A stretch of DNA of 37,490 nucleotides from Rhodoferax sp. GTDB lineage: Bacteria > Pseudomonadota > Gammaproteobacteria > Burkholderiales > Burkholderiaceae_C. Shown piece by piece: positions 23,245-31,353 of this stretch; positions within the stretch are counted from its first letter, which is position 1; every line of letters starts with the position of its first letter. The translations under genes and the position numbers were made by a program. The notes beneath the pieces are model-generated. The model had not been told where the DNA came from, did not search any database, and was given only the letters and a program-made list of their open reading frames with translations. The stretch spans positions 1-37,490 of the forward strand of contig JANYJD010000165.1 of the NCBI GenBank assembly GCA_025358555.1, read 5' to 3'.

Positions 23245-24756
23245 TCAGGCCCGCGCAGGCTGCATGTAACCGTAACGCAGATTGGTGCGCCCTTCGCCAT
23301 GCAGGTCGTATTCAGCGCGTGCCGCGGTCACCAAGTCAGACTTGAGCGATGTACGCTGCTCGGCGGTGAATTGGTACAGGCGTGCCGAGTTGTCGCCAAA
23401 GATGGCGTTTTTTATCGCACCATCGGGTGCTCCCAAGGGTGCAAAACCATGCTTGCGCTGCATATCCTCGGGGATTTCCAAACGCCGCAGCGCTTCGATT
23501 TGCCATTGGGGCGCTCCAGTCCACACTGCGTCTGACCCCCAGACGACGTGGTCTACTCCGAGGCCCTTGACAAGCAGGCCCATCATGGCCGCACACAGGC
23601 GCGGATCGGCGACTGTGCTCTGCGCAAAAATCTGGCCCAGATCGCCATAAACATTTTTGACGCCGTGCTTTTGCGGGATCTCGGCCAGGTCGCTCACCCA
23701 GTCGATTCGCCCGGTTTTGTCAAACTGTTGCCAGCCCACATCTTGCGCGCCGCCTGTGAACCGGAACGCCGAGTGGTAGATGATGAAATTGAGCTGTGGC
23801 CAGTCTTTGGCGGCGCGGGCAACATCGCGCACGTCTGCGTACTTGACCAAATCCGGATACTGCGCGCTGGTGGACGGCGGAAAGAGCCCTTTATGCACAC
23901 ACACGTTGGCCAGGCTGGGTTGGCTCTTGCTGGCTTTCACCAGCTTTTCGTAAAACGGGTACAGCAGCTTTTCGTCGTCCAGATGCCAGGGGTGTCTGGC
24001 CAGATGTTTGTTGGTGTTGTCGCCCACCGTATAGCCTTTGAAAGAGTCGGGCTTGAGCATCTCCAGGTCTTGGTCTACCTTGTCGAGCCAGCCGGGCATG
24101 CCGGGCATGAAAATGGCGTGAGAGAACATGCGCTTGGCGCGGGCTTTGGTGTTGACTTCGCTGCGCGTCTGCGCCTTCATTTCGTTGGTCAAAAACCAGT
24201 CGCGCGGGTCTTCGGACCCCGAGCCTGAAATCAGCGCAACCTTGGTGTCGCTGTCCAGGTAGATTTCTTTGAAGTAGTTGGCAAATTTCAAGTCGTCAAG
24301 CGTTTGCGGCTTGCCTGCCAGAGCCGGGTTCCAGCCGGCTTTGCCAACCGCCTCACGGCCCCGCACAAAACCTTCCAGCCGGGTGTCATCGCGCAAAAAA
24401 TGGGTATGCATGTCCATGATGAACTGGCCCTTGAGGCCGGCTGCGCGGGCGTTCGCCATCTCGGGCGTTTGCGCCTCGGCACGGCTCACCATGTAGATCG
24501 GTCCAAAGGTGTCATTCATCGCCACAAAGGCCGCCGCCATGCCCGCCGCACCCTGAAAGAAGCGCCTGCGCGACACGCCGTGCTTTTTCGCCAACTGCGA
24601 GCCCAGCGCCTTGATGCGCAGCTCAAACTCGCGTTGCTTGGGGGTCTGGGCCGCAGGAAAGAACTCGTCGCTGGATACCGATTGCGTGGGAATCGGGGAG
24701 CGAAACCGGGCTGTTTCGGCGGGGATTAACCGTTGCAGCTCGTCGGGAGAAAGCAT
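23245..24756 (-). CDS. Tat-exported metal-dependent amidohydrolase (PF04909-like)
   Basis: 503-aa TIM-barrel amidohydrolase. A twin-arginine motif with hydrophobic stretch (VSRRRFFQGAAGMAAAFVAM) begins at residue 61, after an unusually long N-terminal extension; ATG 24756 has GGAG upstream. Metal-binding pattern: IMDMHTHFL (HxH), NFIIYHSAFRF (His) and VVWGSDAVWTG (Asp). Family members hydrolyse or decarboxylate varied ring compounds; I cannot name the substrate. It stands between the nucleoside-type ABC permease and the cytosine deaminase, so a periplasmic step on a nucleobase derivative is possible but unproven. Confidence 0.82.
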   Translation of the reverse strand: MLSPDELQRLIPAETARFRSPIPTQSVSSDEFFPAAQTPKQREFELRIKALGSQLAKKHGVSRRRFFQGAAGMAAAFVAMNDTFGPIYMVSRAEAQTPEMANARAAGLKGQFIMDMHTHFLRDDTRLEGFVRGREAVGKAGWNPALAGKPQTLDDLKFANYFKEIYLDSDTKVALISGSGSEDPRDWFLTNEMKAQTRSEVNTKARAKRMFSHAIFMPGMPGWLDKVDQDLEMLKPDSFKGYTVGDNTNKHLARHPWHLDDEKLLYPFYEKLVKASKSQPSLANVCVHKGLFPPSTSAQYPDLVKYADVRDVARAAKDWPQLNFIIYHSAFRFTGGAQDVGWQQFDKTGRIDWVSDLAEIPQKHGVKNVYGDLGQIFAQSTVADPRLCAAMMGLLVKGLGVDHVVWGSDAVWTGAPQWQIEALRRLEIPEDMQRKHGFAPLGAPDGAIKNAIFGDNSARLYQFTAEQRTSLKSDLVTAARAEYDLHGEGRTNLRYGYMQPARA

Positions 24757-24845
24757 GGTGGACTCCGGAGTTGAAAAAAATGTCAGTTTAGGCCGTGCGG
24801 GGCTGCCATTGCAAGCCCCCAATCCCCTGCGCCGTCATCGCTCGG

Positions 24846-25769
24846 TTAGCGCTCGCCCTTTCGGTAGGGCTTCATCAGCGCCTGGGGGTAGCTGGCTTTG
24901 CGCGCCACCAGCACCAGCGCCACGATGGACAGCACGTAGGGCAGCATCAGGTACAACTGGTACGGCAATGCGGCGTCACCCGATTGCTGCAGGCGCAATT
25001 GCAGCGCGTCAAAAAAGGCGAACAGCAGGGCGCCCAGCAGCGCCTTGCCGGGCCGCCAGGATGCAAACACCACCAGCGCCACGCAAATCCAGCCCCGGCC
25101 GTTGACCATGTTGAAGAAAAACGCATTGAAGGCCGACAGCGTGAGGAACGAGCCTGCCACGCCCATCAGCGCAGAGCCGGCCACGATCGCCGCTGTACGC
25201 GTGGCCGCGACCGACACGCCTTGGCCTTCAGCCGCCTGCGGGTTCTCGCCCACCATGCGCACGGCCAGGCCGGCCGGTGTGCGGTTCAAAAAATAGCCGA
25301 TGGCGGGCACCAGCAGCAGCGCCAGCAGCGTGAAGGCCGTCTGGTTTTGCAAAATGGGAATGGGCAGCCAGGCCATCTCGGCAAACGGGGTGATGGTGGG
25401 CGGCGTGGTGACTTTCGGAAAGTTCACGCGATAGCCAAAATAGCTCAAGGCCGTGGCCAGCAGCGTAATGCCCAGGCCGGAGACGTGTTGCGATAGTGCC
25501 AGCCCCACGGTTAAAAATGCGTGCAGCAGCCCAAACGCCGCGCCTGTCAGGGCAGCCACCGCCACGCCACCCCACAGCGGCGCACCCAGATACACCGCCA
25601 GCCAGCCGGTAAATGCGCCCGCCACCAGAATGCCCTCAATGCCCAGGTTCAGCACTCCCGCGCGCTCGCACAGCAAGACGCCCAGCGTGCCCAGAATCAG
25701 CGGCGTGGCAATGCGCAGCACGGCGATCCAGAAGGCGGCGTTGGCGAGAATATCAGGCAGGGTTGTCAT
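24846..25769 (-). CDS. ABC transporter permease (nucleoside uptake type, second permease)
   Basis: 307-aa inner-membrane permease of the BPD_transp_2 family, resembling YufQ/NupQ-type nucleoside permeases: LILGTLGVLLCERAGVLNLG, IEGILVAGAFTGWLAVYLG, QHVSGLGITLLATALSYFGY and LRMVGENPQAAEGQGVSV-like VRMVGENPQAAEGQGV. About 8 hydrophobic helices. The ATG at 25769 abuts a reverse-oriented R1 repeat and has no Shine-Dalgarno sequence, so its translation may rely on the repeat leader. It pairs with the permease at 25855 and the ATPase at 26913. Confidence 0.9.
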   Translation of the reverse strand: MTTLPDILANAAFWIAVLRIATPLILGTLGVLLCERAGVLNLGIEGILVAGAFTGWLAVYLGAPLWGGVAVAALTGAAFGLLHAFLTVGLALSQHVSGLGITLLATALSYFGYRVNFPKVTTPPTITPFAEMAWLPIPILQNQTAFTLLALLLVPAIGYFLNRTPAGLAVRMVGENPQAAEGQGVSVAATRTAAIVAGSALMGVAGSFLTLSAFNAFFFNMVNGRGWICVALVVFASWRPGKALLGALLFAFFDALQLRLQQSGDAALPYQLYLMLPYVLSIVALVLVARKASYPQALMKPYRKGER

Positions 25770-25825
25770 ATACTATAAATAAAATAGCTGACTATGCATA
25801 TGGGACAAGGGCTACAGGCTGATTT
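25770..25825 (+). repeat. R1 repeat copy 6, between the two permease genes
   Basis: ATAAATAAAATAGCTGACTA, then GGACAAGGGCTACAGGC, is a near-intact R1 unit. It fills two thirds of the 85-bp gap inside a minus-strand operon and directly abuts the start codon of the downstream permease gene. Confidence 0.8.
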
Positions 25826-25854
25826 GATGGGTAAGTTTGGCTGGAATTGCATTG

Positions 25855-26916
25855 TCACCGCCACCGCAGCCTGTATTGCGTCAGTAATGTCGCCACCAGC
25901 ACCGCTATCAATGACGTCGCCACAATCACGTCGGCAATATAGGTGGGCACCCCCACGGCGCGGCTCATGCTGTCGGCGCCCACCAGCACACCCGCCACAA
26001 ACACGCTGGCCGCGAGCACGCCCAGCGGATGCAGCGCGGCCAGCATCGCAATCACAATGCCGCTGTAGCCGTAGCCAGGCGACATGTCGAGCGTGACGTA
26101 GCCAGTGCGCCCCGCCACCTCAATCGCCCCGGCCAGCCCGGCCAGCGCGCCCGACAGGATAGCGACCAGCACCACGGTGCGTGTGATGGGCACGCCCGCA
26201 AACGCGGCGGCTTTGGCATTGGCCCCCACGGCGCGGATGTTGAAACCCAGCACGGTGTATTTCATCAGCGCCCACAGCATCAGCGCCAGCGCCACTGCCC
26301 ACAGCAAACCTGTGTGCACCCGAGTCTGCGCCACCAGCTTGGACAGCTCCAGCTCGCCCTGCAACGCCACGCTTTGCGGCCAGCCCATGGCGGTGGGGTC
26401 TTTCATCGGCCCGTCCAGCATCAACGACACCAGCAGCAGCATGATGAAGTTCAGCAGCAGGGTGGTGACAACTTCGTCCACGCCGAGTTTGGCTTTCATC
26501 AGCGCGGGGCCGACCAGCAGCAGCGCGCCGGCCACGCTGGCTGCCAACATCATGAGCGGGAAAAGTATCCACGGCGCCACGTCAAACCCGCTGCCGCCAT
26601 GCAGGCCACCCACGGCCACGGCAGCCAACGCGCCTGCGTAGAGTTGGCCTTCCGCGCCAATGTTGAACAGCCGGGCCTTGAAGGCCACTGTGGCAGCCAG
26701 CCCCGTGAGGATCAGCGGAATGGCGCGGGTGAAGGTTTCGCTAAGCGCAAAGACCGAGCCGAAGCCGCCCCTGAGCAGCAGGCCGTAGGTTTGCGCGACG
26801 GGTGCGCCGGCCCATAACACCAGCAGGGAGCTGATAGCCAGGGTGAACAGCACCGCGCCGACGGGCGCGAGAAAAAGCGCGGCGGGAGAAGTTTGTGAGC
26901 GCTTCTCCAGTCTCAT
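25855..26916 (-). CDS. ABC transporter permease (nucleoside uptake type, first permease)
   Basis: 353-aa inner-membrane permease of the BPD_transp_2 family (YufP/NupP-like): TRAIPLILTGLAATVAFKAR, LFNIGAEGQLYAGALAAVAV, KLGVDEVVTTLLLNFIMLLL, IRAVGANAKAAAFAGVPI, SPGYGYSGIVIAMLAALHPL. About 9-10 transmembrane helices. Its start overlaps the stop of the ATPase gene (ATGA, 26913-26916), so stoichiometric coupled translation is expected. Substrate by context and family: nucleosides or nucleobases. Confidence 0.92.
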   Translation of the reverse strand: MRLEKRSQTSPAALFLAPVGAVLFTLAISSLLVLWAGAPVAQTYGLLLRGGFGSVFALSETFTRAIPLILTGLAATVAFKARLFNIGAEGQLYAGALAAVAVGGLHGGSGFDVAPWILFPLMMLAASVAGALLLVGPALMKAKLGVDEVVTTLLLNFIMLLLVSLMLDGPMKDPTAMGWPQSVALQGELELSKLVAQTRVHTGLLWAVALALMLWALMKYTVLGFNIRAVGANAKAAAFAGVPITRTVVLVAILSGALAGLAGAIEVAGRTGYVTLDMSPGYGYSGIVIAMLAALHPLGVLAASVFVAGVLVGADSMSRAVGVPTYIADVIVATSLIAVLVATLLTQYRLRWR

Positions 26917-28487
26917 GCTGAGATTGCCTGTTCTTCACCAACACCCGCCATGGCCAGGCCAATCGCCTCGCGCGTCCATGCCTCGGCAGCACGGACTTCT
27001 GTCAACCGCCCACCCTGCATCACTGCAATGCGGTCGCCCAGCGCCAGCACCTCGTCCAGGTCGTCCGAGATCACCAGCACGGCGGCACCAGCGTCGCGTG
27101 CGGCAATCAGTTGCTGCTGCACATAAGCGACCGCGCCAATGTCCAGCCCCCAGGTGGGCTGGTGCGCAATTATGAGCTGTGGCACCGTCACCGCGCTGCC
27201 CGCAACCGGCAGCAGCGCGCGGCCCAGAATCAGCTTTTGCATGTTGCCGCCCGACAGCGCGCGGGCGGCTGTGTCTGGCCCGCCACCGCGCACATCAAAG
27301 CGCTCAATCACCTGTTGCGCGCGGGCGCGTGCGGCCTTCTGGCGCACCCAAAGCCAGTGCGAGAACGGTGGGGTGCGCAGCCGCTCGGACACCGCGTTTT
27401 CCCAGATTGGCAAATCCCCCACCACGCCTGTGCCATGGCGGTCTTCGGGGATGCGTGCCACGCCTTGTGCCACCAGCCACGCGGGCGATGCCCGCATCGG
27501 CGTGCCCATGAGTTGCACCGAGCCAGCCGTGGCAGCCCGCGTGCCACACAGCAAGTCGGCCAGCGCGACCTGGCCGTTGCCGGAGACGCCTGCTATGGCG
27601 ACAATCTCGCCGCTGCGAAGCGTCAGGCTCACTTGGTCCAGACGGTCTAGCCCGCCCTTGACCTCTCTGCCGCCAGATTTCCCGCCAGACGCCGTGCTGA
27701 CGTTTGTCAAGGTGCAAACGGCCTGGCCCGCGCCCCGCGCTTGCTGCCGTTGCGGCGGTGCGATGGCGTGCCCCACCATCCACTGTGCCAGTTGCGCCTG
27801 CGTGGTGCTGGCGGCATCGGCCTGCGCCACCAGCTTGCCACCGCGCAGCACCGCAATGCGGTTCGATACCCGAAGCACTTCGCCCAATTTGTGGCTGATG
27901 AAAATGATCGACAGGCCCTGTGCCACCATCTGGCCCAGCACCTCAAACAGCGCCTGCGCCTCGGCTGGTGTGAGCACGGCCGTGGGTTCGTCCAGAATCA
28001 AAATGCGCGCGCCCCGGTACAGCGCCTTCAAGATTTCGACCCGCTGGCGCTCACCCACCGACAGGCTGCCGACAAGGGCGTCAGGCTGCACCGTCAGGCC
28101 AAAGCGCTGGCCCACCTCCATCAGCCTGGCCCGTGCTTGGGCGCGGCGCGTGAAGGGCTGCCACAGCGGCTCGGAGCCCATCATGATGTTGTCAAGCACG
28201 CTCAGGTTGTCGGCCAGCGTGAAGTGCTGATGCACCATGCCAATGCCTGCGGCAAGCGCGGCCTTGGGGTTGCCGGGTGCCAGTGGCTTGCCAAAGACCT
28301 CGATATCACCCGCATCGGCGACATAGTGCCCAAACAGGATGGACACCAGGGTGGACTTGCCAGCGCCGTTTTCACCCAACAGGGCCAAAATTTCACCGCA
28401 CTTGAGGTCCAGCGAAACGGCGTCATTGGCCACCAGTGCGCCAAAGCGCTTGGTGACGCGGTTGAGTTGCAGGACGACGTTGGGCAT
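26913..28487 (-). CDS. ABC transporter ATPase with two nucleotide-binding domains (nucleoside type)
   Basis: 524-aa duplicated ATPase of the YufO/NupO type. First domain: Walker A LLGENGAGKSTLVSILFG, Q-loop GMVHQHFTLADNLSV, signature LSVGERQRVEILKAL and Walker B RILILDEPTAVLTP. The second domain has a degenerate Walker A (IAGVSGNGQVALADLLCG), signature LSGGNMQKLILGRALL and LIIAHQPTWGLDIGA where the Walker B Asp-Glu is replaced by His-Gln. That asymmetry is typical of this family. The ATG at 28487 begins MPNVVLQLNRVTKRFGALVA. It is the first gene of the ABC operon; its binding protein lies 1.8 kb upstream beyond a toxin-antitoxin module. Confidence 0.94.
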   Translation of the reverse strand: MPNVVLQLNRVTKRFGALVANDAVSLDLKCGEILALLGENGAGKSTLVSILFGHYVADAGDIEVFGKPLAPGNPKAALAAGIGMVHQHFTLADNLSVLDNIMMGSEPLWQPFTRRAQARARLMEVGQRFGLTVQPDALVGSLSVGERQRVEILKALYRGARILILDEPTAVLTPAEAQALFEVLGQMVAQGLSIIFISHKLGEVLRVSNRIAVLRGGKLVAQADAASTTQAQLAQWMVGHAIAPPQRQQARGAGQAVCTLTNVSTASGGKSGGREVKGGLDRLDQVSLTLRSGEIVAIAGVSGNGQVALADLLCGTRAATAGSVQLMGTPMRASPAWLVAQGVARIPEDRHGTGVVGDLPIWENAVSERLRTPPFSHWLWVRQKAARARAQQVIERFDVRGGGPDTAARALSGGNMQKLILGRALLPVAGSAVTVPQLIIAHQPTWGLDIGAVAYVQQQLIAARDAGAAVLVISDDLDEVLALGDRIAVMQGGRLTEVRAAEAWTREAIGLAMAGVGEEQAISA

Positions 28488-28569
28488 GAATCAATCGGGT
28501 GGGCCAGTGTTGCCGGGTAGCTTTGTGTCCTACGGTATTCAAGAATGAGGCCAGTCGGTACCATTAAAG

Positions 28570-29070
28570 TTATTCTTTAAGGCGTGATTTCTCCAAGCGG
28601 ATTGAGGCGTGTCGGGCCTGCGCAAGCAATTGATCCCAACTGTCAGGCGGGTGGCCGGACTCCAGCATTTTGCGGAACACCCTATAGGCATCGTCACCGC
28701 TTTCATAGGCGCGTTTTGTATCCTCGTCATTCACCCATGCCAAAACGATCACCTTGCTCTGCGCGTGGTAGCGAAAAAACAACCGGTATTGCTGGAAAAA
28801 CTTGGCGCGAAACCAATGTTTGTAATCATCGCCCAGCGTGTTTCCCTGCCGATACTCGGGCCGCGTGGGGTCTTGCGGAATCACCTCGAATGCCAGTTTG
28901 GTGATGGCCGCCAGCCGCTTCGTGGCGTTTTTCTTGACGTACCCAATCGCGTCTTTGTGCTTGAAGGCCTCGACCTGACGGCTTAACTCCGCGATCTGGT
29001 CGAGAAACAAAGGGTGGGTGAAGATCGTCCAGCCGTTGACAACCCAAGGTGCAGTCTGATGCTTGCTCAT
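28570..29070 (-). CDS. yhaV: YhaV-family toxin
   Basis: 166-aa RelE-superfamily toxin of the YhaV family, a ribonuclease in E. coli. Seen: WVVNGWTIFTHPLFLDQI, KNATKRLAAITKLAFEVIPQ, DPTRPEYRQGNTLGDDYKHW, RAKFFQQYRLFFRYHAQSKV and LAWVNDEDTKRAYESGDDAY. Length matches E. coli YhaV (154 aa) closely. Its start overlaps the end of the PrlF antitoxin gene by 4 bp. A small hairpin (TTAAAG-TTATT-CTTTAA, 28564-28580) overlaps its stop codon. The module separates two parts of the pyrimidine uptake locus. Confidence 0.92.
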   Translation of the reverse strand: MSKHQTAPWVVNGWTIFTHPLFLDQIAELSRQVEAFKHKDAIGYVKKNATKRLAAITKLAFEVIPQDPTRPEYRQGNTLGDDYKHWFRAKFFQQYRLFFRYHAQSKVIVLAWVNDEDTKRAYESGDDAYRVFRKMLESGHPPDSWDQLLAQARHASIRLEKSRLKE

Positions 29071-29396
29071 TCGTCGTCTACCGACAACGGGGCATCGAGA
29101 TCAATTTTTACGTCGCCAACCAAAGACCGGAGCCGCTTGACCAGCCTGGCATCAAGGGTTGCCAGCCGCTGTGGATGGCGGGCAATGTCCCGCGCCAGAA
29201 AATCCAAAAACTGCCCCATGACCGGGTCAACACCGGCATCAACCGCAACACGGGTGAGCACCACGTCGCCATCCGGATGAATTGCATAGTGAATTTTGTC
29301 GCGTTTGGCCAGACGCAAAGCACGCCGAACGGTCTCCGGCACGGTGGTTTGGTAGCGTTCTGTAAGTGTGGATTCGGCTTCGAAGATTGCAGTCAT
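29067..29396 (-). CDS. prlF: PrlF (SohA) family antitoxin
   Basis: 109 aa from the ATG at 29394-29396 (MTAIFEAESTLTERYQTTVP). The N-terminal half is an AbrB/SpoVT-type swapped-hairpin DNA-binding fold: LTERYQTTVPETVRRALRL, then DKIHYAIHPDGDVVLTRV. The C-terminal half (DPVMGQFLDFLARDIARHP) is the PrlF-specific part contacting YhaV. The frame is open upstream, but the extra 20 residues would cross the promoter palindrome, so the internal ATG is preferred. First gene of the module; expected to repress it through the 29435-29454 palindrome. Confidence 0.92.
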   Translation of the reverse strand: MTAIFEAESTLTERYQTTVPETVRRALRLAKRDKIHYAIHPDGDVVLTRVAVDAGVDPVMGQFLDFLARDIARHPQRLATLDARLVKRLRSLVGDVKIDLDAPLSVDDE

Positions 29397-29423
29397 AGGT
29401 TGATTCTTGGTTGACAGGGGCTG

Positions 29424-29454
29424 ATTGTACAGATGGTAATGCAAATGCATTGCC
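29424..29454 (-). promoter_or_regulatory. prlF-yhaV promoter with palindromic operator
   Basis: The core AATGCA-AA-TGCATT (29438-29451) is perfect, extending to GGTAATGCAAATGCATTGCC (29435-29454; 8 of 9 pairs). A TACAAT hexamer on the minus strand (29424-29429) makes a good -10, so the palindrome would cover the -35 region. It lies about 40 bp upstream of the prlF ATG. Confidence 0.55.
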
Positions 29455-29570
29455 ACTGTCTATATCCGCTTCGCTGGTCATGTCTTGCACCACATTGACA
29501 GATCGAGAATTCGTTGAAATACTGTGTTTCAGAGGTGGAGGTTACAAAATATGGTTAAAAAAAGAAACAC

Positions 29571-30050
29571 GTGATTTTTGTAGGGCACTCTTTGGGTGGT
29601 GCCCTCGCCACTCTTTGCTTCTGCATCTACCGCAATTTGCCTTCTCGCTTCGTGCACGCCCAAGAAGTCCGTCTAGTCACTTTTGCTGCACCAAGGGTGG
29701 GAAACAAAATATGGGTTCAGGCCTTCGAAAAAGAGTTTGACGGCGACCACTTTCATTTTGTCCATGAGCATGACGTGGTGCCAATGCTTCCACCAGCCAG
29801 TCATGACCCTGACGAATTCGAACGCCTGTCAAGATGCGGGATAGGTGGCAAGTGCTTGATTGTGGTGAATCTATTTTGGCGACGGTTTTATGAGAGATTC
29901 TGGCGGCCAGAACCATACTGGAATTATTCTAAAGATTCAAAGACAGTTAAAGTGCTCAAAAGTCCTAAAAGTCCTAATGGGCTGGATGCCGTGATCGCGA
30001 ATCACGAAATGACAGCGTATCGCGATAGCGTTTTTACACTTACTAAGTAG
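29571..30050 (+). pseudogene. 5'-truncated class 3 lipase
   Basis: 159 codons matching the C-terminal half of Lipase_3-type hydrolases. It begins right at the nucleophile elbow (VIFVGHSLGGALATLCF), then RLVTFAAPRVGNKIWVQAF, HFHFVHEHDVVPMLPP (catalytic Asp) and IANHEMTAYRDSV (catalytic His). The N-terminal strands and lid region of the fold are missing: the reading frame is closed at 29556, next to a run of seven A, and no homologous segment was recognised further upstream. No plausible start exists other than the GTG at 29571, without SD. DNA is A/T-richer than the flanks, suggesting transfer. Likely inactive. Confidence 0.75.
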
Positions 30051-30194
30051 GCTGTTTTTTTCATCACGCCCCGGCTGCCGATGTGCAAGAGCAATCTTTC
30101 CCGAGGTGTTACAAACGACGATCCATTAAGCACGAAGTCAATGGGTGAGAGGGCGGTTAGCGCTCGGGAAATGTGCGAGGGTTTGAGGCCCACG

Positions 30195-30228
30195 AAAAAA
30201 GCCCCTCGCGACACGCTGCGCGAGAGGC
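30195..30228 (-). terminator. Rho-independent terminator after the BMP gene
   Basis: On the minus strand GCCTCTCGCG (30228-30219) pairs with CGCGAGGGGC (30210-30201) with one mismatch, followed by six T (30200-30195). It lies about 20 bp after the stop of the BMP-family gene and ends the URC1-URC4-upp-bmp transcript, so the downstream ABC genes need their own promoter. Confidence 0.85.
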
Positions 30229-30249
30229 TTGTCACCGGTTGGCCCTGCC

Positions 30250-31278
30250 TTACTTCGCCGTTGATTTAGGTTGCGTGTCATCCACCTTCACGCTGAATTT
30301 ACCGCCAAGGATCGCCGCCTCTTTGGCCTTGACCTTGGCCACAATATCGGCGGGCACTTTGCTGGCAAATGTACCCAGAGGGGCCAGCTCCGAGCCCTTG
30401 TGCTTCATCATTGAATATGGCCCGTAGTCTTCGGCGGCAAACTTGCCATCCTTCACCATTTTGACGGCGCGGTCGATGCTGGGCTCCATGTTCCACAGGG
30501 CGGATGCAACCACGGTGTCGGGGTATTTGTCCTGCGTGTTGATGACGTTGCCAATGGCCAGCTTGCCCTTCTCCTTGGCGGCGTCGCTCACGCCAAAGCG
30601 CTCGGCGTAGAGCACGTCGGCGCCCTTGTCTATCATGGCGAAGGCGGCTTCCTTGGCTTTGGGCGGGTCGAACCAACTGTTGATGAAGCTCACCGTGAAT
30701 TCGACCTTGGGGTTGGTCTCTTTGGCGCCGGCCATGAAGGCGTGCATCAGCCGGTTCACCTCCGGGATAGGGAAGCCGCCGACCATGCCGATCTTGTTGC
30801 TCTTGGTCATGCCGCCCGCCACCATGCCCGACAGGTACGCGGGCTCCTGGATGTAGTTGTCAAACACGCTGAAGTTAGGCGCCTGCGGCTTGGCCGATGA
30901 GCCCATCAAGAACGACACCTTCGGGAAGTCTTTGGCCACCTTGCGGGCCGCCGTCTCCACTGCAAAGGCTTCGCCCACGATGAGGTTGCTACCCGCTGTG
31001 GCGTATTCGCGCATGACGCGTTCGTAATCTGCATTGGCCACGTTCTCGCTGGCCTTGTATTCGATCTCCCCACGCGCCTCGGCGGCCTTCAGGGCCTTGT
31101 GGATGCGGCCAGCCCATTGCTGCTCAAACGGCACGGTGTAGATCCCCGCCACCTTGGGCTTGGTTTGGGCCAACGTCAGGCCGGGCACCGCCAGCGCGCA
31201 GGCACCGGCCATGGCGGTGGCAAGCGCCATCACGCGGCGACGGCTCAAAATTACGGGGTTCATCGGCAAGGTATTCAT
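30250..31278 (-). CDS. BMP-family ABC substrate-binding protein
   Basis: 342-aa periplasmic binding protein of the BMP/PnrA family, which bind nucleosides or related purines/pyrimidines. Signal peptide with a Tat-like SRRRVMALATAMAGACALAV and cleavage near LTLAQ. Family segments: KVAGIYTVPFEQQWAGRIHK, VGEAFAVETAARKVAKDFPK, PAYLSGMVAGGMTKSNKIGM, VGGFPIPEVNRLMHAFMAGA, NSWFDPPKAKEAAFAMIDKG. AGGAG precedes the ATG. It is followed by a strong terminator. The matching ATPase and permeases lie downstream beyond the PrlF-YhaV module. Confidence 0.92.
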   Translation of the reverse strand: MNTLPMNPVILSRRRVMALATAMAGACALAVPGLTLAQTKPKVAGIYTVPFEQQWAGRIHKALKAAEARGEIEYKASENVANADYERVMREYATAGSNLIVGEAFAVETAARKVAKDFPKVSFLMGSSAKPQAPNFSVFDNYIQEPAYLSGMVAGGMTKSNKIGMVGGFPIPEVNRLMHAFMAGAKETNPKVEFTVSFINSWFDPPKAKEAAFAMIDKGADVLYAERFGVSDAAKEKGKLAIGNVINTQDKYPDTVVASALWNMEPSIDRAVKMVKDGKFAAEDYGPYSMMKHKGSELAPLGTFASKVPADIVAKVKAKEAAILGGKFSVKVDDTQPKSTAK

Positions 31279-31293
31279 GGTTTCTCCTGGTTG

Positions 31294-31353
31294 ATAAAAA
31301 ATACTAAAAATATAGCTGGCTATGCACTGTGGACAAGGGCTACAGCCCTATTT
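31294..31353 (+). repeat. R1 repeat copy 7, between upp and the BMP gene
   Basis: ACTAAAAATATAGCTGGCTA, then GTGGACAAGGGCTACAGCCC, a near-intact R1 unit lying inside a minus-strand operon. Its right end overlaps the upp stop codon (CTA at 31348-31350), so the element's border forms the end of that gene. Confidence 0.8.

Noticed and set aside
29405-29430. TTGACAGGGGCTGA near the prlF promoter resembles the R1 right half
   Set aside because: No ATAGCT half at the right distance; too short to call.
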